Below, one piece after another: positions 35,601 through 47,816 of a stretch of DNA of 64,000 bases. Below the pieces are notes generated by a model. The model saw only the letters and a list, made by a program, of their open reading frames with translations. It was not told the origin of the DNA and searched no databases. Made by a program: the position numbers and the translations under genes. This DNA is from Alitta virens. Its lineage: Eukaryota > Annelida > Polychaeta > Phyllodocida > Nereididae. The stretch lies in assembly GCA_932294295.1 (NCBI GenBank), contig OW028574.1, forward strand, positions 13,588,215-13,652,214, written 5' to 3'. Every line of letters begins with the position of its first letter. Positions within the stretch are counted from its first letter, which is position 1.

Positions 35601-35862
35601 ATGCAGTTCCAGTTCTAGCCACCATCAAGGGTTGATTGATGAGGTGAGAGAGACGAGTCCACTCATGTTACACGTTTACCCCATGGGTTGGATCTAACTT
35701 GCCTCAGCATAGACACCGAGTACAAGGGACCGTCAATTTAATGTCTCATCTGAACGACATCCAGCTGGGATGATGCTTATGAAAGGTTGCTCAGGCATTG
35801 AAATGAACCCGGGTCCCTCGGAGGAGCAGGCGAGCGTCTTACCATTTGACCACCCATCTGCT
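35601..35862 (-). mobile_element. Deu-like SINE, minus strand, with tRNA-like head
   Basis: Read on the minus strand: box A TGGTCAAATGGTAAGACG and box B GGGTTCATTTC near 35800-35860, then CCCAGCTGGATGTCGTTC, GATGAGACATTAAATTGACG, GTCTATGCTGAGGCAAG, a CCCATGGGGTAAA block and CCTCATCAATCAACCCTTGA. Of the copies here, this one has the most complete head. Pol III transcription from the A and B boxes is expected for intact relatives. Confidence 0.8.
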
Positions 35863-36210
35863 TAATTAATATAAGAAGCGTCTGCCTGAGCACAGCAGAA
35901 CCAAACAAGCTCCACAGTACCTGACGTTTTCTAGATAGATAGCTCAATAAAAGCCAGAGCAAAAAAAAACAAAGACTGCAATAACTTCACTGTCTGCTTT
36001 TATTGCACTCTGCTGAACCTTTGAAGTTGAATATTCGACGCTTGCACTCGAAACATCAAAGATTCCTTTCGTCACCAGAAATCTGCTCCAATCTGCCATT
36101 TGCTTTGGATGCTGTGAAGAATGGGTGGATGACAGTCATGCAATTAGCTCATCACCAGTCCAAACAGAAAGTCTAAAACATATGGTTTGAAATCTATAAA
36201 AACCAACATA

Positions 36211-36690
36211 CAGTGGACCCCGTCCTAGCGACCACCTCATTATATTGACCACCTGGTAAAATTAACTATGACCATTGAAATGTACCCCACAAATGTGTAC
36301 TCATCATTGTAACTTATCACTTATCATTGTAATTTACCACCATTTGATAACTACTTTTGCGACTAGTAAATTTGGATGTGTTTGATGCCGAGTTTCTGCT
36401 CAAAGATACAGTCAGACAGGCTTATAACGAACCATTTGGGCTTTGTCAAAAAGAGTTCTGCAAGCGAAAGGAGAAAATTCCATACCCGGACAATAACCTT
36501 GTTATTATAACCATATTTTCATTAACAGCGTGCTCATTATAAATGGATCCAACAATAGAGAGAATTTTTTTAATTAGATTCGTTTCAGGATTGAATTTTA
36601 AACCCAAAATGTGTACCCATAGTTGCCAATTTACTTAAAACTCAAGACCACCTGACCATTATACTGACCAGTAATCACTACACCAAGGCA
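36211..36690. other. M5-type left terminus and unique sequence
   Basis: TA at 36209-36210 precedes CAGTGGACCCCGTCCTAGCG and two GACCACC blocks. A GACCACCTGACC block recurs at 36648, but no inverted right terminus is visible. Confidence 0.4.
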
Positions 36691-39600
36691 GCTTTTACAG
36701 TGTAGATCTATTATATAGAGAAATAAATTGACAGTTTCCTCATGTTGCAAGGGCAAAAAAAAAAACACAAAACCCAATCCACCGATATGGCAGATTTGGC
36801 TTTGTGTAAATGGCAAATATAAAGTGTGGCCAAAAGGCACTGGCCAGTGCTGTCAATATGGCATAGTTTGCTGTCAGATTTATCACACATCACAGCCAAA
36901 GCCAACAGAGGAGCCACGCTCAAAGTTGCAAGTGTATCCAAAAAAAAGAAGGATGGTTTAATGTCATTCACTGCAATGACTGCTGCACAGGAAATGAAAG
37001 CAAAGTGATGCAGGCAGATTGTCCTATTCTACTCATTTACAAATATATGTGTGTGGAACTATTGTAGAGTATCATATTCAAGCAAATTTCGAAAATCTCA
37101 TTTGGCGTACAAAGCAGCTAACAGTTTATCATTTTGTTGGACATCTCACTTAACATTTGACATTTTGACTGGGTCTAGAATGACTATAAAGAATGGCCAT
37201 TCTTTACTAACGTCTCAGTCACCTAACAAATTACCCATAACGATATGCTTCGAAGTCAAAAACATGTCACTTATACGACATCAATAATTATGACCGACTA
37301 ATTAAAGACAGCTGACTAATTTGTTTTTAAAAAGTGCTTACATTAATATATTAGTCACATAGAAACCATTAAATAACTGACATCTAAGTAAAGTATTTTC
37401 AGTGCAGAGAAACTCCATTGATATGATCTGGAACTTCAGCTGGACAGGATATTTCATCTTGGACAATGGCACATGGCACTGAGGCCACTGCACCATCAAG
37501 ACCACCATATTTGGAAAAAAGATTCTTTAAATACTGATGCTTAATCCACAAAACCGAAGCTTTTGTGGGCAGACAGTTGCGCACCACATCAGTTATTCTT
37601 GTGTAAAAATACAACACACTGCACCTTGGGTGACCTGATGCGTCTTACATTCTCCCTAGTTTCTCAGAGATTACCTCAATGCATCAAAACACAAAGAAAT
37701 GTCAGGTCGATCTGCTTCTCTGCTTTTCCGTCATTCATATAGGTCTTTGAAAAGGTCCCTAGCACCAAACTTTGACAACGGAGCTTCTATTGGGAAAGAA
37801 AAGGGCAGGTGGTTGCATTCTGAAGGTCATTAATGTTTTGTTTCCTCTTTTTTTGTGATTGTGAAAAGAAGATGCCAAGGCTGAATTATTGCAGTCTGAT
37901 CTTCACAAAGAAAAAGTGTGAAGTACAAATGTTTCTAGATAGATGTTGGTCTGTGAGGCTACCTGTCTTTGGAGATCTACTTTTACTCAAATTATTTTTA
38001 ATCCCCATAATCCACGACAAGGGCATATATTCTACCTTGTTGGTAATTTGTTAAACTCTAACGCCCCATGTATGTAAAAATATCCCACATCCGATCTACT
38101 ATATGACGAAAGCTGACAAAAGATCGTAATTGCTAACTTCTATAAAGAAATTAATCATTACGATGTCCTTTAAAAGCTTATTTTTTCACTTATTTTCATG
38201 GCTGTAACAAGTCTGGAGCTACCAAGAAACAAATGTGGCCAGATAGAGAAGCAGACTTCCAGCCTTTCCTAAAGAGTATGAGGGCCTTCAGTCTCAGTGG
38301 CATTTTGGCTTCAGCTGCAGCCGATTACCATCATTAGTGCCAAGGAAACCATCCGTTGCTAAGGCAATGAAGATGTGAGCTGCTCCCTGTGATGAATATA
38401 TGACGAATGGGGTGCATGTCACAATGCCCATAAAAGGCCTGTCATGAAAGACCTTACAATCGGCTGAGGTGTGGGTGGTGACCCATTGTACTTGGCCCTT
38501 TTCACTGCATCCATAATACCCCAGACCATAATGTTTCTAATGCTACTAAGAGTCCTTCTAGCAGATGGTGCCTGATCGTGTCTTTCATTCAAGATTATGG
38601 CAATGAATACAAATACACGACATTAATTTATTCATTAGCAGCTGCGACAGGTTCCAATAAGTGCTCCAGTATAGCAGCATAGGTCAGGTAAAAGGGTCAA
38701 CAATATTGGTCCATGTTAACTGTCCAGCCAATTGGACTTACAGGACCACTGCTGATCCAGTACTGCCTGATAACCACTGGACCTCGATAGTGTAACAAGG
38801 TGTAGTGCAAGGCTCCTTGCTATGGCCTTACTCTATCAAGCAAAATAATAATCATGATGATATAGTTGTTGTGATAAGTATTCTAGAGGTGAAGTAACAC
38901 CACCTTAATACTCTTTATGGTATCATCCTCCATTTCTAGTGTATGTGTGAAGTACATATTTCAGGTCAAACCTTCGCGAAGTCTGTTTGATGGCACTGCA
39001 TCTTAGAATTGAACATCGTCGGTTTCCACTCGCAGGAAATTCTCTTCATCAAATGATAATGGTCGGAGTTCGATAAGTGTTATTAGTTTACTCAAGCTAG
39101 AGAACAAGTCCTATTTTACTAAAAGGTAACCAGTAGGATCACAATTCATTTTTCACAAAGGTTAAAGTGCAGTACGATCCAGGTACCTTAAAATCAAGAC
39201 AGGGACAAAAGACAAAAATCAATAATTTAGACAATGTAGCCAAGAACATATTGTTCTGCCTCACACCAAAATGCATATGCAGAAAACTAGTCATTCAGCA
39301 TGGGTTGGAAGGACCCGAGAAATTCCAATATTAGCACTTGCTTAAATTTCACAGAAACAAGGAGACTGTGCAAACTCAAGATCCAGATGCACCACAGGTT
39401 CCTAAAATGTGTGTGTATGCATCTGCATGCATCCATTTTGATATGGGGTGCTACCAAAGTCTGCAGAAAAGATGATCTGCAGAAATGGTGCTTATTATTA
39501 TAATATTAATCCAAAGAAATTTTCATCTTTTTAAATCCCACCAGTAAGTCTTACTACATTATAATATGTTAATGCCAAAGCATGATGCCGATGGCCACTA

Positions 39601-39780
39601 TGTCGCTGAATGCAATGCATATAGAAAAACTATATAATTATATTTGATTTTCAAAAAATTCATTTTTGTAACAATTACTATTTGAAGAATAATGCCAAAT
39701 TACGGACACAATCACTCTAGTCATAATTGTAGGCAATATATTTCTCTATATCTGTGTGTGATTGCTGGTCACTGAGCTGG
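36691..39780. other. No gene seen
   Basis: Long unique stretch. Short overlapping frames at 36631-37008 arise near an A-rich run. 38200-38480 is less AT-rich and reads like unique non-coding sequence. No repeats or motifs worth naming. Confidence 0.4.
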
Positions 39781-39859
39781 CTTAATAACCACAACATACT
39801 GCGAAGATTACGACGAAATCACACTAAAAAAAGTGATAGTCACGCCGTCCTCAAAAATA

Positions 39860-40080
39860 TCAACAAACCAGTGAATCGGCGGGGATGATGTCACAGGACA
39901 TTCGTCGTAAATTAACAAGTTCTGGCGTCACACAACCATAAATTAACCATCCTAACGTGTTAAACACATATATTGTAGCATTAACACATCCTCGCATACC
40001 TGAAAATGTATCTAAAGTTGCGCATCGGTGGCGTTCCATCTTGTTGACATGCTCATGACGCAACGTCTTGGTAGCACGTG
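39860..40080 (-). CDS. Possible minus-strand first exon with CpG-rich promoter
   Basis: On the minus strand an ATG at 40039-40037 sits in a strong AACAAGATGG context, after a CpG-containing leader with a CACGTG E-box (40075-40080) and TGCGTCATG. The 59-codon frame contains a hydrophobic stretch (about residues 19-37, ATIYVFNTLGWLIYGCV), or it may be cut short by a donor-like CAG/GTATGC after codon 13. CpGs remain frequent down to 39840, unlike the flanks. No downstream exon is identified, and no family can be named. It could be a true first exon, a promoter with a chance ATG, or neither. Confidence 0.25.
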
Positions 40081-41263
40081 CGGAATTTTAGAGATTAAAA
40101 AATGTTAAATATGACAGAAGTCATTGATTGAGATTATTTATACGCACCTTGCAATAATTTTAAAATTATTAAGACTAGGGTATACATTATATACCATTAA
40201 TCACGGCAAATAATAATATTTTGCTACAACGTTGGAGATTATATCTTCACAGAGGGAGCTGCAGTGGCGTGACAGGTGCGCCACCACGCAAGTATTTAAT
40301 ACCCCTAAAAATACTTTTTAAAGCTGTTAAATATATTAATCAGTACTAATATAGCATCATTATTTAATTTAGAGAGTTAAATATCGAACTGAATTGAAAA
40401 CCAGTCCCAAATCTAGCCTCAAAAGTATTGTTCAAGTTTGTTATCTCTTGTTCCACTTTTGACGCATTGACTAATGGACGATTTGTACGACGTCAACAAA
40501 TCACGGATTTTGCTAGGCCTGAATTGGTACTATAATCAAACTTTTCTCAGCTTCTACTAGTCGGATCTTCACCAAATTTGGTTTGTAAGCTGCGCTTTTG
40601 TATCGCGGTTCTAATGGTGTGCCATAATGTCATAAAAAACACATGTTACCAAATCTCGTAACCAACGTTAGGAAAACTTTGTTTGTATACAATTGCGCAT
40701 TGGGTGAGATTTAAATTCCAGAAAAGGCTCAGTCAAAATTATTGTGGTGCTGGCACCTGTCGCTGGTTTCAAAGTGTGTGCTGCCACCTAGCTCCTGCAA
40801 CCTTGAACATACAGCCTACGGCCTCTGGCCTTCGGCTATAATAGACCTAAAAATAGTTGCTCTAAAGAACTGACATCATTCAATACAATTTCGTGAAACA
40901 CAACAAACAATGTGCAAATAAACCACTTAAACAAATCATCTCAAATTCTCAATACGAAAAGGTATATATCACACCGTATTCAAAACAGCCGAAGGCTACT
41001 AACTCCCAAGTGCCAAAGTGACAAACAACAGGTTTTGTAATTTTCAAGGCAGAAGTGGAAATAGCTGTAATCTTCACAAGGGCAGACCCGTAGATCTTCT
41101 GTGAAGCTCAATCTAGTCCCACCAAATAAGGGATCCTTCGAAGGCCAAATGAGCTATTTGAAGGTCGCACAAAGCCTTGGAGGGGATTATCCCATTTGTT
41201 CCGAATAAACATACGAATGTTGGATACTGTATTAAGACTTGATTTCCTGGTAAATCATCTTTC
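40081..41263. other. No gene seen
   Basis: AT-rich unique sequence with a less AT-rich patch at 40735-40850. Confidence 0.4.
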
Positions 41264-41301
41264 TGAAAGAAGAAGAAGAAGGAAGAAGAAGAAGGAAGCA
41301 G

Positions 41302-41360
<59 letters not shown>

Positions 41361-41431
41361 ATAGTAGTAGTAGTAGTAGTAGTAGTTGTTGTTGTTGTTG
41401 AAGCACTAGTAGTAGTAGAGGTAGAAGTAGC

Positions 41432-41502
<71 letters not shown>

Positions 41503-41511
41503 AAGCAGTAG
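41264..41511. repeat. (GAA)n then (TAG)n microsatellite
   Basis: GAAGAAGAAGGAAG units at 41264-41300 lead into a (TAG)n array with short GTT and GAAG interruptions to 41511. Homopolymer frames on both strands (Leu, Val, Thr) are artefacts of the array. It is followed by TTGAATAAAGTATATCTTATC, which resembles a retroposon tail. Confidence 0.95.
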
Positions 41512-43621
41512 TGCCACCAAGAGTTTCCATGTGGATTGAATAAAGTATATCTTATCTTATTTGAAGAAAATGCCTAACAGAACTACCTTAAGGAAACACC
41601 CAGCAGAATATTTATTTGTCTTTTTCCAGATCTTGGTAATCATATTACCCGGTTTACAAAGAGTCCACAAGATCGTCCTTCACACACACCATCTGGTAAT
41701 CTGGTTCAAGAAGGACATCTCCTTTATTATTGCCAAAAACATGCAAATCATGCAGATCTTATGTGATCAGGTGGCACTGGGAATCCCATGCTAATGTGTC
41801 TCAAGATACAATCATTCCCATTGTCAAAATCTTGCCAACCTATTGTCAAAATATTCCCCAATAATGGTAAATCGGTAGACTAATGGCTTCAGCATCGTAC
41901 AGACTAATTATAGAAGCAGACTGGTTAATGCAATACCATTAAGGCAGACAATACACTAATGTCTTTCTGAGGGAGTTAACATCAGAAAATAAGACAGGGT
42001 ACCATTAACTTCAGCATGAAGACATAACTCACATTATAATTCAAAATATGTAGTTAAATTACAAAAGTATTGTATTTTTTATACTTTAGAATTAACAAAT
42101 CTGCAAAATGGGTCCGGAAAATATTAAAATTTTTCTTTCATAACTCTCTCAAAAACAGGAAGAACCATACAGCAAAGAATGACAATAAAATGATGAGAAA
42201 GCTGAACCCCATGAAGGTCATTGAACGATAAGACTATAATACTGTTACAGAAATAAATTCACAGATATTTGATTGACCCACGATTTTGCTAGTGATAGGA
42301 ACCATCTTTTCACCGCATTATCGCATCGCCCGGGGAGCACTTAGGACCTGTCGCGACAGATCTATCCAATCCTAGTGAACCTAACACGAGACGGCAAGTG
42401 ATATGCTTTCAACGAATTACTGGAAATAGATCTGAAAATACTGGAGTGAAAAACCCATCGGTCTCTATGTAGAATATGTGTTGGGGTGGGCGACCATCGC
42501 TCTCCGAGAACATAACAAGGTAAGCAGCACTGATCGAATTTCACAGGCCACAAAGGATACACGATTTGCAGATCCTGAACATAGACTGATCATATTTCTT
42601 TATTACCTATTCATGGTCTGGCCACTCAGACACTGCCTGCAGTCCCTAGGCACCTCAGCAGAGAGAACACAAGGCCTCCAGACTGTCTTGCCTGACCCGA
42701 CACCAAACCTATTTGTTGCTGCTGCAAGATAAGCAAAGCAGTTTCCCTCTCCTCTCTTATCTCAGACAATACAGTCCCAGTTTATTGTTTCACCAACGAT
42801 TTGCCCATCACTGGGTGCGATCTTTATTGAGGACCTCCGTCCATTGGAGCCTAATTGCGTTGCCTGGGATATTGCAGCCCTTACAAAGCAGACAGGACAT
42901 CAAAGTGACCTTTTTGTCTATTCCGCAATGGCACATTGCCTCTTCCTGATGACACCTACAGAGGGAATAGAGTTATAAATATCCCATGCATCGTTCCGCA
43001 CACCCTGGTGCTCTCCCACAGTATTACCACATCAAACATTCACTGCAAACTGCAAAACTTTTATTTTTTTGCATGTCATTCTTTCCTTTAGTGTTTTTAG
43101 TCAGAACACAGTGCATTCTATACCAAAAATGAATAGGATTGTCTATTTTCCTGTGTGAGGACAACTAGCAAAGTCTGCAAATATCATAATACAGGTGTCA
43201 AAAATGCAGTTGTATGCTCCACCCTGACATCAAGTACCAGTCCCAAAGGCCTCTTATCTCTCTGTCTGCAGCAGTAAAATGAACAGGAACAGCACATCTG
43301 CAGATCGGGACTCAGAGGTAACTACAGATGGCTCATTTTACAAAGGCCCAATATGGCGTTGCAGCCACCATAAACGCCTGCCTAGATGTGCCAAAAATGA
43401 CTCACAGGCAACGTGGAATATCATCATAGCAGCCTGCACAACAATCCAGAACACTGATTTCATTGCCTGGTGGTACTATGGCAGTTTATAGAGCTATTTT
43501 ATAACACATTTTAACCATCAAGTACTACTGCTAAACATTAATTATACCCAGGATACATGTAAGCTGGCTAAGCTTCAGACCAGGTACATTGAGACATTGG
43601 ATGTATCATGTACTCTAGGAG
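41512..43621. other. No gene seen; CpG patch with a 12-bp palindrome
   Basis: At 42310-42400 there is a CpG-rich patch with the perfect palindrome CTGTCGCGACAG (about 42349-42360). 42700-42960 is less AT-rich, with GATA- and Sox-type motifs (CTTATCTCAGACAATACAG) and a forkhead-like TTTATTGTTT. No ORF here is convincing. Confidence 0.35.
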
Positions 43622-44020
43622 CCATAATAAATGTCCAGTTGATTTTTGGGCATATTTTGCCATAAATGGCATGGAGCAGCGCAAAATAACCATATATGTT
43701 AGCAACAAATCAAAGCCCAACTTTCTAGCTTATAAAAACCGATCTGGAAACCAAATAACCAAAACTTTGCTATATTCTCCATTGTAATTTCTGCTGTGAC
43801 CATAACAAATGGCTATAATGATGAAAATATAGCAAAAAAAAAATATCATTGCACAGATAGGAAACTTTAAAGTTAATTTGCACAGGGAGGGGGTTGTATG
43901 GGTCAGAAAGTTGGGCTTGACCTTTTTGTAACATTTATATCTATTTTGTGCTTCTCCGTGACATATATGTAAAAATACGACCAAAAAACAGGTGGATATT
44001 TATTTTGGATTACACCATAA
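43622..44020. mobile_element. TIR element family M3, copy 3 (fullest)
   Basis: Left AATAAATGTCCAGTTGATTT (43627) and right ACAGGTGGATATTTATTTTG (43988) are imperfect inverted copies. About 400 bp, with all the internal blocks of copies 1 and 2 in order. No coding capacity. Confidence 0.75.
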
Positions 44021-44577
44021 TTAAATTTTGTGCAATGAAATGTCCATCACCTGTGTTTGGTTTCTTACATTTTCATGGCACAGATATAGATAATCGAATG
44101 TATCAATTGGAATCAGGGAGTTCAGATAAACCAAGATTAAGGTTTCTTTTCTTTTTCTCTCCCAGGGATGCGCCATCAGTACACTGCATAGTTATGAGAA
44201 CTGAATGCATTGAACAGTTAGCTTAACGAAAAGCAAAACTGACCAATCTGAGATAACTTACATATATTACTCCACAGTACTATCAATACACAAGACAGAA
44301 GAGTCAGATGGGAAAAGTTCGATTCTTAAAATAGAAATATTCCCACCTATCATTTTCTACACCACTAGCGAGTCAGGCCATCACACACAAACCATCCATA
44401 ACTCGCTCCGGATATCGAGAGAAAAATGTCACGTTCTAGTAAAACAAAAATGGACGGAGTAAGCGTCCGAGAGCACAAAATGGCATCAATTCGATGAGAT
44501 GACCGGAGTGAGACGTAAAAAAAATTAATGGAAAAATATAAAATGGAGCATTGGGAGCAACGAAAAGGGAAAGTTGA
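44021..44577. other. No gene seen; CpG-rich tract at its end
   Basis: 44395-44520 is clearly CpG-richer than its surroundings (GCTCCGGATATCGAGAG, GTAAGCGTCCGAGAGC, GACCGGAGTGAGACG). It immediately precedes the small ATG frame at 44578. Confidence 0.3.
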
Positions 44578-44880
44578 ATGGATTTGATGATTAACGTGAG
44601 CTGTCTTATTCAGACTAAAGATAAATCAAGGGTAAACCTGGTCCTCCCCTTCAGCCTCCCCATCATGAATCACTGCACCCAATATGACCCAGGCCAGCAG
44701 CTGCTACCATTGCCTTATAAAACACAACTCCTTATAATGCACCAGCTACAAGAGAGATTAATTACACTCCAAGAAAATGCCACTTCAAGAAAAAATGCTG
44801 CATCAAGAGAAAGAGTGTCACATAGAAATGGAGAGGTTGGTTTTACTGGTTTCATGGTTTTCAAGATAACGTCACCATAG
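44578..44880 (+). CDS. Hypothetical small ORF, 100 codons
   Basis: ATG-initiated. The product has a hydrophobic N-terminal third, then residues about 60-85 (LQERLITLQENATSRK and following) that could form a charged helix. No known family. The CpG-rich tract directly upstream is the only support. It may be chance or part of a spliced exon. Confidence 0.2.
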   Translation: MDLMINVSCLIQTKDKSRVNLVLPFSLPIMNHCTQYDPGQQLLPLPYKTQLLIMHQLQERLITLQENATSRKNAASRERVSHRNGEVGFTGFMVFKITSP

Positions 44881-44928
44881 CAACAGTCCCAACAGTCGAA
44901 CATTCCCAACAACACAAAAAAAATAGCA

Positions 44929-45432
44929 CAGTGGAACCTCCCATCATGAGTCAAGACTACCTAATTATCGTTCTCCAGATAATTAGTGCCAATACTGGGC
45001 CAACATTGCTTTTGTCACAATTGAACATTTTTCCCCATTGTACACTACAATTACACGGATAAAAGCCATATTGGCACAATGTTGGCTCCATATAGGCATC
45101 ATCAGCTCAATGTTGGCCCAGTATTGTCACTAATCGGCCGGATGTTGGCCACTGTGATACAGAGTAGCAGATTTTTCCCAAATGGAAGTGAATTAAACAG
45201 ATTTTCGGAGCGAATGTGAAAATACATTTTAGATAATTAAAATGATAATTAAACAATAAATAGACAGAAACAAATCATCAAATAGCAATGCCATCAGGAA
45301 TACCCTAAACAGCCAAAGCTATTCTAAATATATAGTATTTCCTTCGCTAATACCACCACCTTACCAGCTTAAAAGACCAGTAAATTTTGCACTACGAGTG
45401 GACTAAATGCCAATAACAGTGAGGCTTGACTG
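44929..45432. mobile_element. M5-type element, about 500 bp, tentative
   Basis: Left CAGTGGAACCTCCCATCATG and right GAGGCTTGACTG (45421-45432, inverted CAGTCAAGCCTC). As in 23778-24283, the interior contains M6-type GGGCCAACATTG sequence. No TA duplication is preserved. Confidence 0.45.
44982..45134. mobile_element. M6 element, 153 bp, 27-bp TIRs
   Basis: Left 44982-45008 (ATTAGTGCCAATACTGGGCC plus AACATTG) and right 45108-45134 match in inverted orientation at 26 of 27 positions. Internal ATATTGGCACAATGTTGGCT is a further palindromic variant. Confidence 0.8.
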
Positions 45433-46370
45433 CATCCTCATCCTGCCAGGTAAATCACTGCCTTATCTGGAATGAGAGCTTAACAGGGATTTGCAGGGAG
45501 AAATGAACACTAGGTAATTGGACGTTGCTATTGTGTGGGTTTAATTAAAGTGGGTAAGAATTTAGTAGAAATCAATGGCTGAGACAAAACAGGCAATTCA
45601 CACATCCCCCAGTATTGAGCCAATGGCCCACATTTTCCACATTTGAATGGTCCTTCATTGAACACAAATCTACAATATCCAGCCCATTTGAATGGCTGTT
45701 TTGCTCACAATGCAAAGAAATTAGGAACACTAAAATGGGGACCCTGGGAATTCTTATTAAGTTGATTTGTCTCGGATCTCACAACAAAATTCAGTTCTGC
45801 TTCAGTTCTACTATTCAACTGAGTCACTACATGCTGTTTCAACACTGGAATAATATTAACGAAACCTGCAAGCCTAAAATTAAAGCCGTACACATGACTA
45901 ATCAAACGCCAAAAACACATAACTTAAGAGCAACAAATTTAATCACAAATAATTCCATAATTGTCTGTAATTAAACAATTAGTACAAGACAGCATCTTTT
46001 GCACGTTGTTTGATGTTCAAGGTACACATGAAGGACATCTAAAGCGATCAATTTTTAAAGAAAGATATTTCACATTTCGTGAATAAAAAATAACAAGCGG
46101 AAGATTGTAGTAAAGCGTAAAACATCTAGTCTACTGACAGATATCCCCTCGGGTCAATAACAAGTAAAAAAAAATGGAACACAGCTCATTTAAATAAAAA
46201 AAAGGTTGCCTGGAAACGATAATGTGAGGTACAGGGTAAGAGTGCAAATAAACATGAGAGAAAATGAATCAAAATAGAAAAGCAAGGTCATAAATCTTTA
46301 CACTGAACTGAGGTGACAATTACATGGCTGGAGGGACAGAAGGAAAGACCTTCTAGGAGAATACAGACAA
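45433..46370. other. No gene seen
   Basis: Unique sequence. The 119-codon frame at 45615-45974 and its antisense have no recognisable domain. Confidence 0.4.
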
Positions 46371-46421
46371 GTGGCCCAAGGCATAGGACCCCAGGGGAAC
46401 TAGGTAGGGACCTTGGGCCAC
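46371..46421. repeat. Hairpin, 11-bp perfect stem
   Basis: GTGGCCCAAGG (46371-46381) and CCTTGGGCCAC (46411-46421), 29-bp loop. Isolated; no family seen elsewhere in the window. Confidence 0.6.
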
Positions 46422-46590
46422 CACATTAGTCTTTACTCCACTGACTTGTCCCTAGGTTTACAAGCAGGGCCCTTGTCAGTGCACATTGGATGACAGCTTA
46501 CAACCAACCGTGGCCTTAGAAGAGTGTGAAGTATGGGACATCCAGGAGAGAAAAAGTGAATGAATGACACACGCAGAAAAAGAAGAAATT

Positions 46591-46790
46591 TATGTACAAA
46601 TACACTGAAATCTGCTTAAATACCATTTACTTCTTTCTACGACACTACAATATCAATGCAGTAATACTATACTATATCTTAATATTTGAGTTAATGTAAA
46701 GAAAAAATATATGTACAAATACCTTGAAATCTGCTTAAATACCATTACTTTAATTCTTTCTATGGTACTACTATCCATATATTTTTTTAA
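46591..46790. repeat. Diverged tandem duplication, about 118-bp period
   Basis: ATGTACAAATACACTGAAATCTGC at 46592 and TGTACAAATACCTTGAAATC at about 46713; both continue with GCTTAAATACCATT, TTCTTTCTA and ACTAC blocks. Confidence 0.75.
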
Positions 46791-46881
46791 ACAGAAACTT
46801 AATATTTCATGTTATTTATTTAACTTTTAGGCTTCTTTATATAATGATATAAAGAAAAATAAATTATCACTATTTTTGTTA

Positions 46882-47072
46882 CAATAGTCAACCCTCATTT
46901 ATCCGCACACCTTCGTCCCCCAGTTAACTGTGCGGATAAATGAGGGAACCAGATAACTGAATATATATAAATTCACTAAGCAGCTGTTAAGTAGATTTTT
47001 TCTCAGCCAACTGTGTGCGGATAGCGAGGGAACCGAATAAGTGAGGCCCGGAAAAAGGAGGGTTGAACTTTG
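46882..47072. mobile_element. Tigger-like MITE (M10), 191 bp
   Basis: TA duplications at 46880-46881 and 47073-47074. Termini CAATAGTCAACCCTC and GAGGGTTGAACTTTG are inverted copies. Internal ATTTATCCGCAC / GTGCGGATAAATGAGGG and GTGCGGATAGCGAGGG are typical of pogo/Tigger-type elements (family knowledge). No transposase. Confidence 0.75.
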
Positions 47073-47074
47073 TA

Positions 47075-47546
47075 CTCATCAACAAATTAAAATTGTGTAG
47101 CCATTTTTCTACTACATCACAATTATACATATATAGTTGCAATGGCGAGGTTCTACTGTAAACCATATGTGGTCAAAAGAACTAGGAAGTCGTTAGTATG
47201 CATTCCTATTCGAATGAACACATTCGAATGCACACATGGATAAATATGATGATTTATTCACGACCAAACTTCCATAAACTGTGGGAAATTGTCCTGAAGT
47301 ATTTTATTCAAAGATTCTTTGAAGATTTAATACACTAAAAGGAAGAGAACTGAAGAGAATGGGAAAAAAGCCTTACATACAACTCAGTTCTCGAGCCATT
47401 AGCAATTAGGATAAAAGAGAGGGTGCTTAAGCTGTACTAGGTAATTCATATAGCAACTTGCTACTAGCAAGACCACCACGATCTAATATGTGATAAAGTT
47501 TGCGGAATTTTCGGCACACAAATTGTATCAGCTTATACAAATACCA
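47075..47546. other. No gene seen
   Basis: AT-rich unique sequence. Confidence 0.4.
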
Positions 47547-47662
47547 TGCAACTCCATTCAGACCCCCTCACTAATAAGACCATTGCACCATTAAGACCAC
47601 ACAATCTTGATAAATTAACAATAGTAACAGGGATGTTTCAATGATTCAGTATACAGTGGTAT

Positions 47663-47698
47663 AGGCATAGATAGATAGATAGATATATAGATAGATAT

Positions 47699-47754
<56 letters not shown>

Positions 47755-47816
47755 GTATATAGATAGATAGATAGGTAGATAAACAGATAGGTAGGTATAT
47801 AGATAGATAGATAGAT
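47663..47816. repeat. (GATA)n microsatellite growing from a SINE tail
   Basis: About 150 bp of GATA with GATATA, GGTA and AAAC interruptions, abutting the 3' (tail) end of the minus-strand SINE at 47817. Minus-strand (ATCT)n, the same tail as at 7254-7277. Confidence 0.95.

Noticed and set aside
41113..41543. Open frames of poly-Leu, poly-Thr and poly-Val
   Set aside because: Same artefact over the (TAG)n array at 41301-41511.
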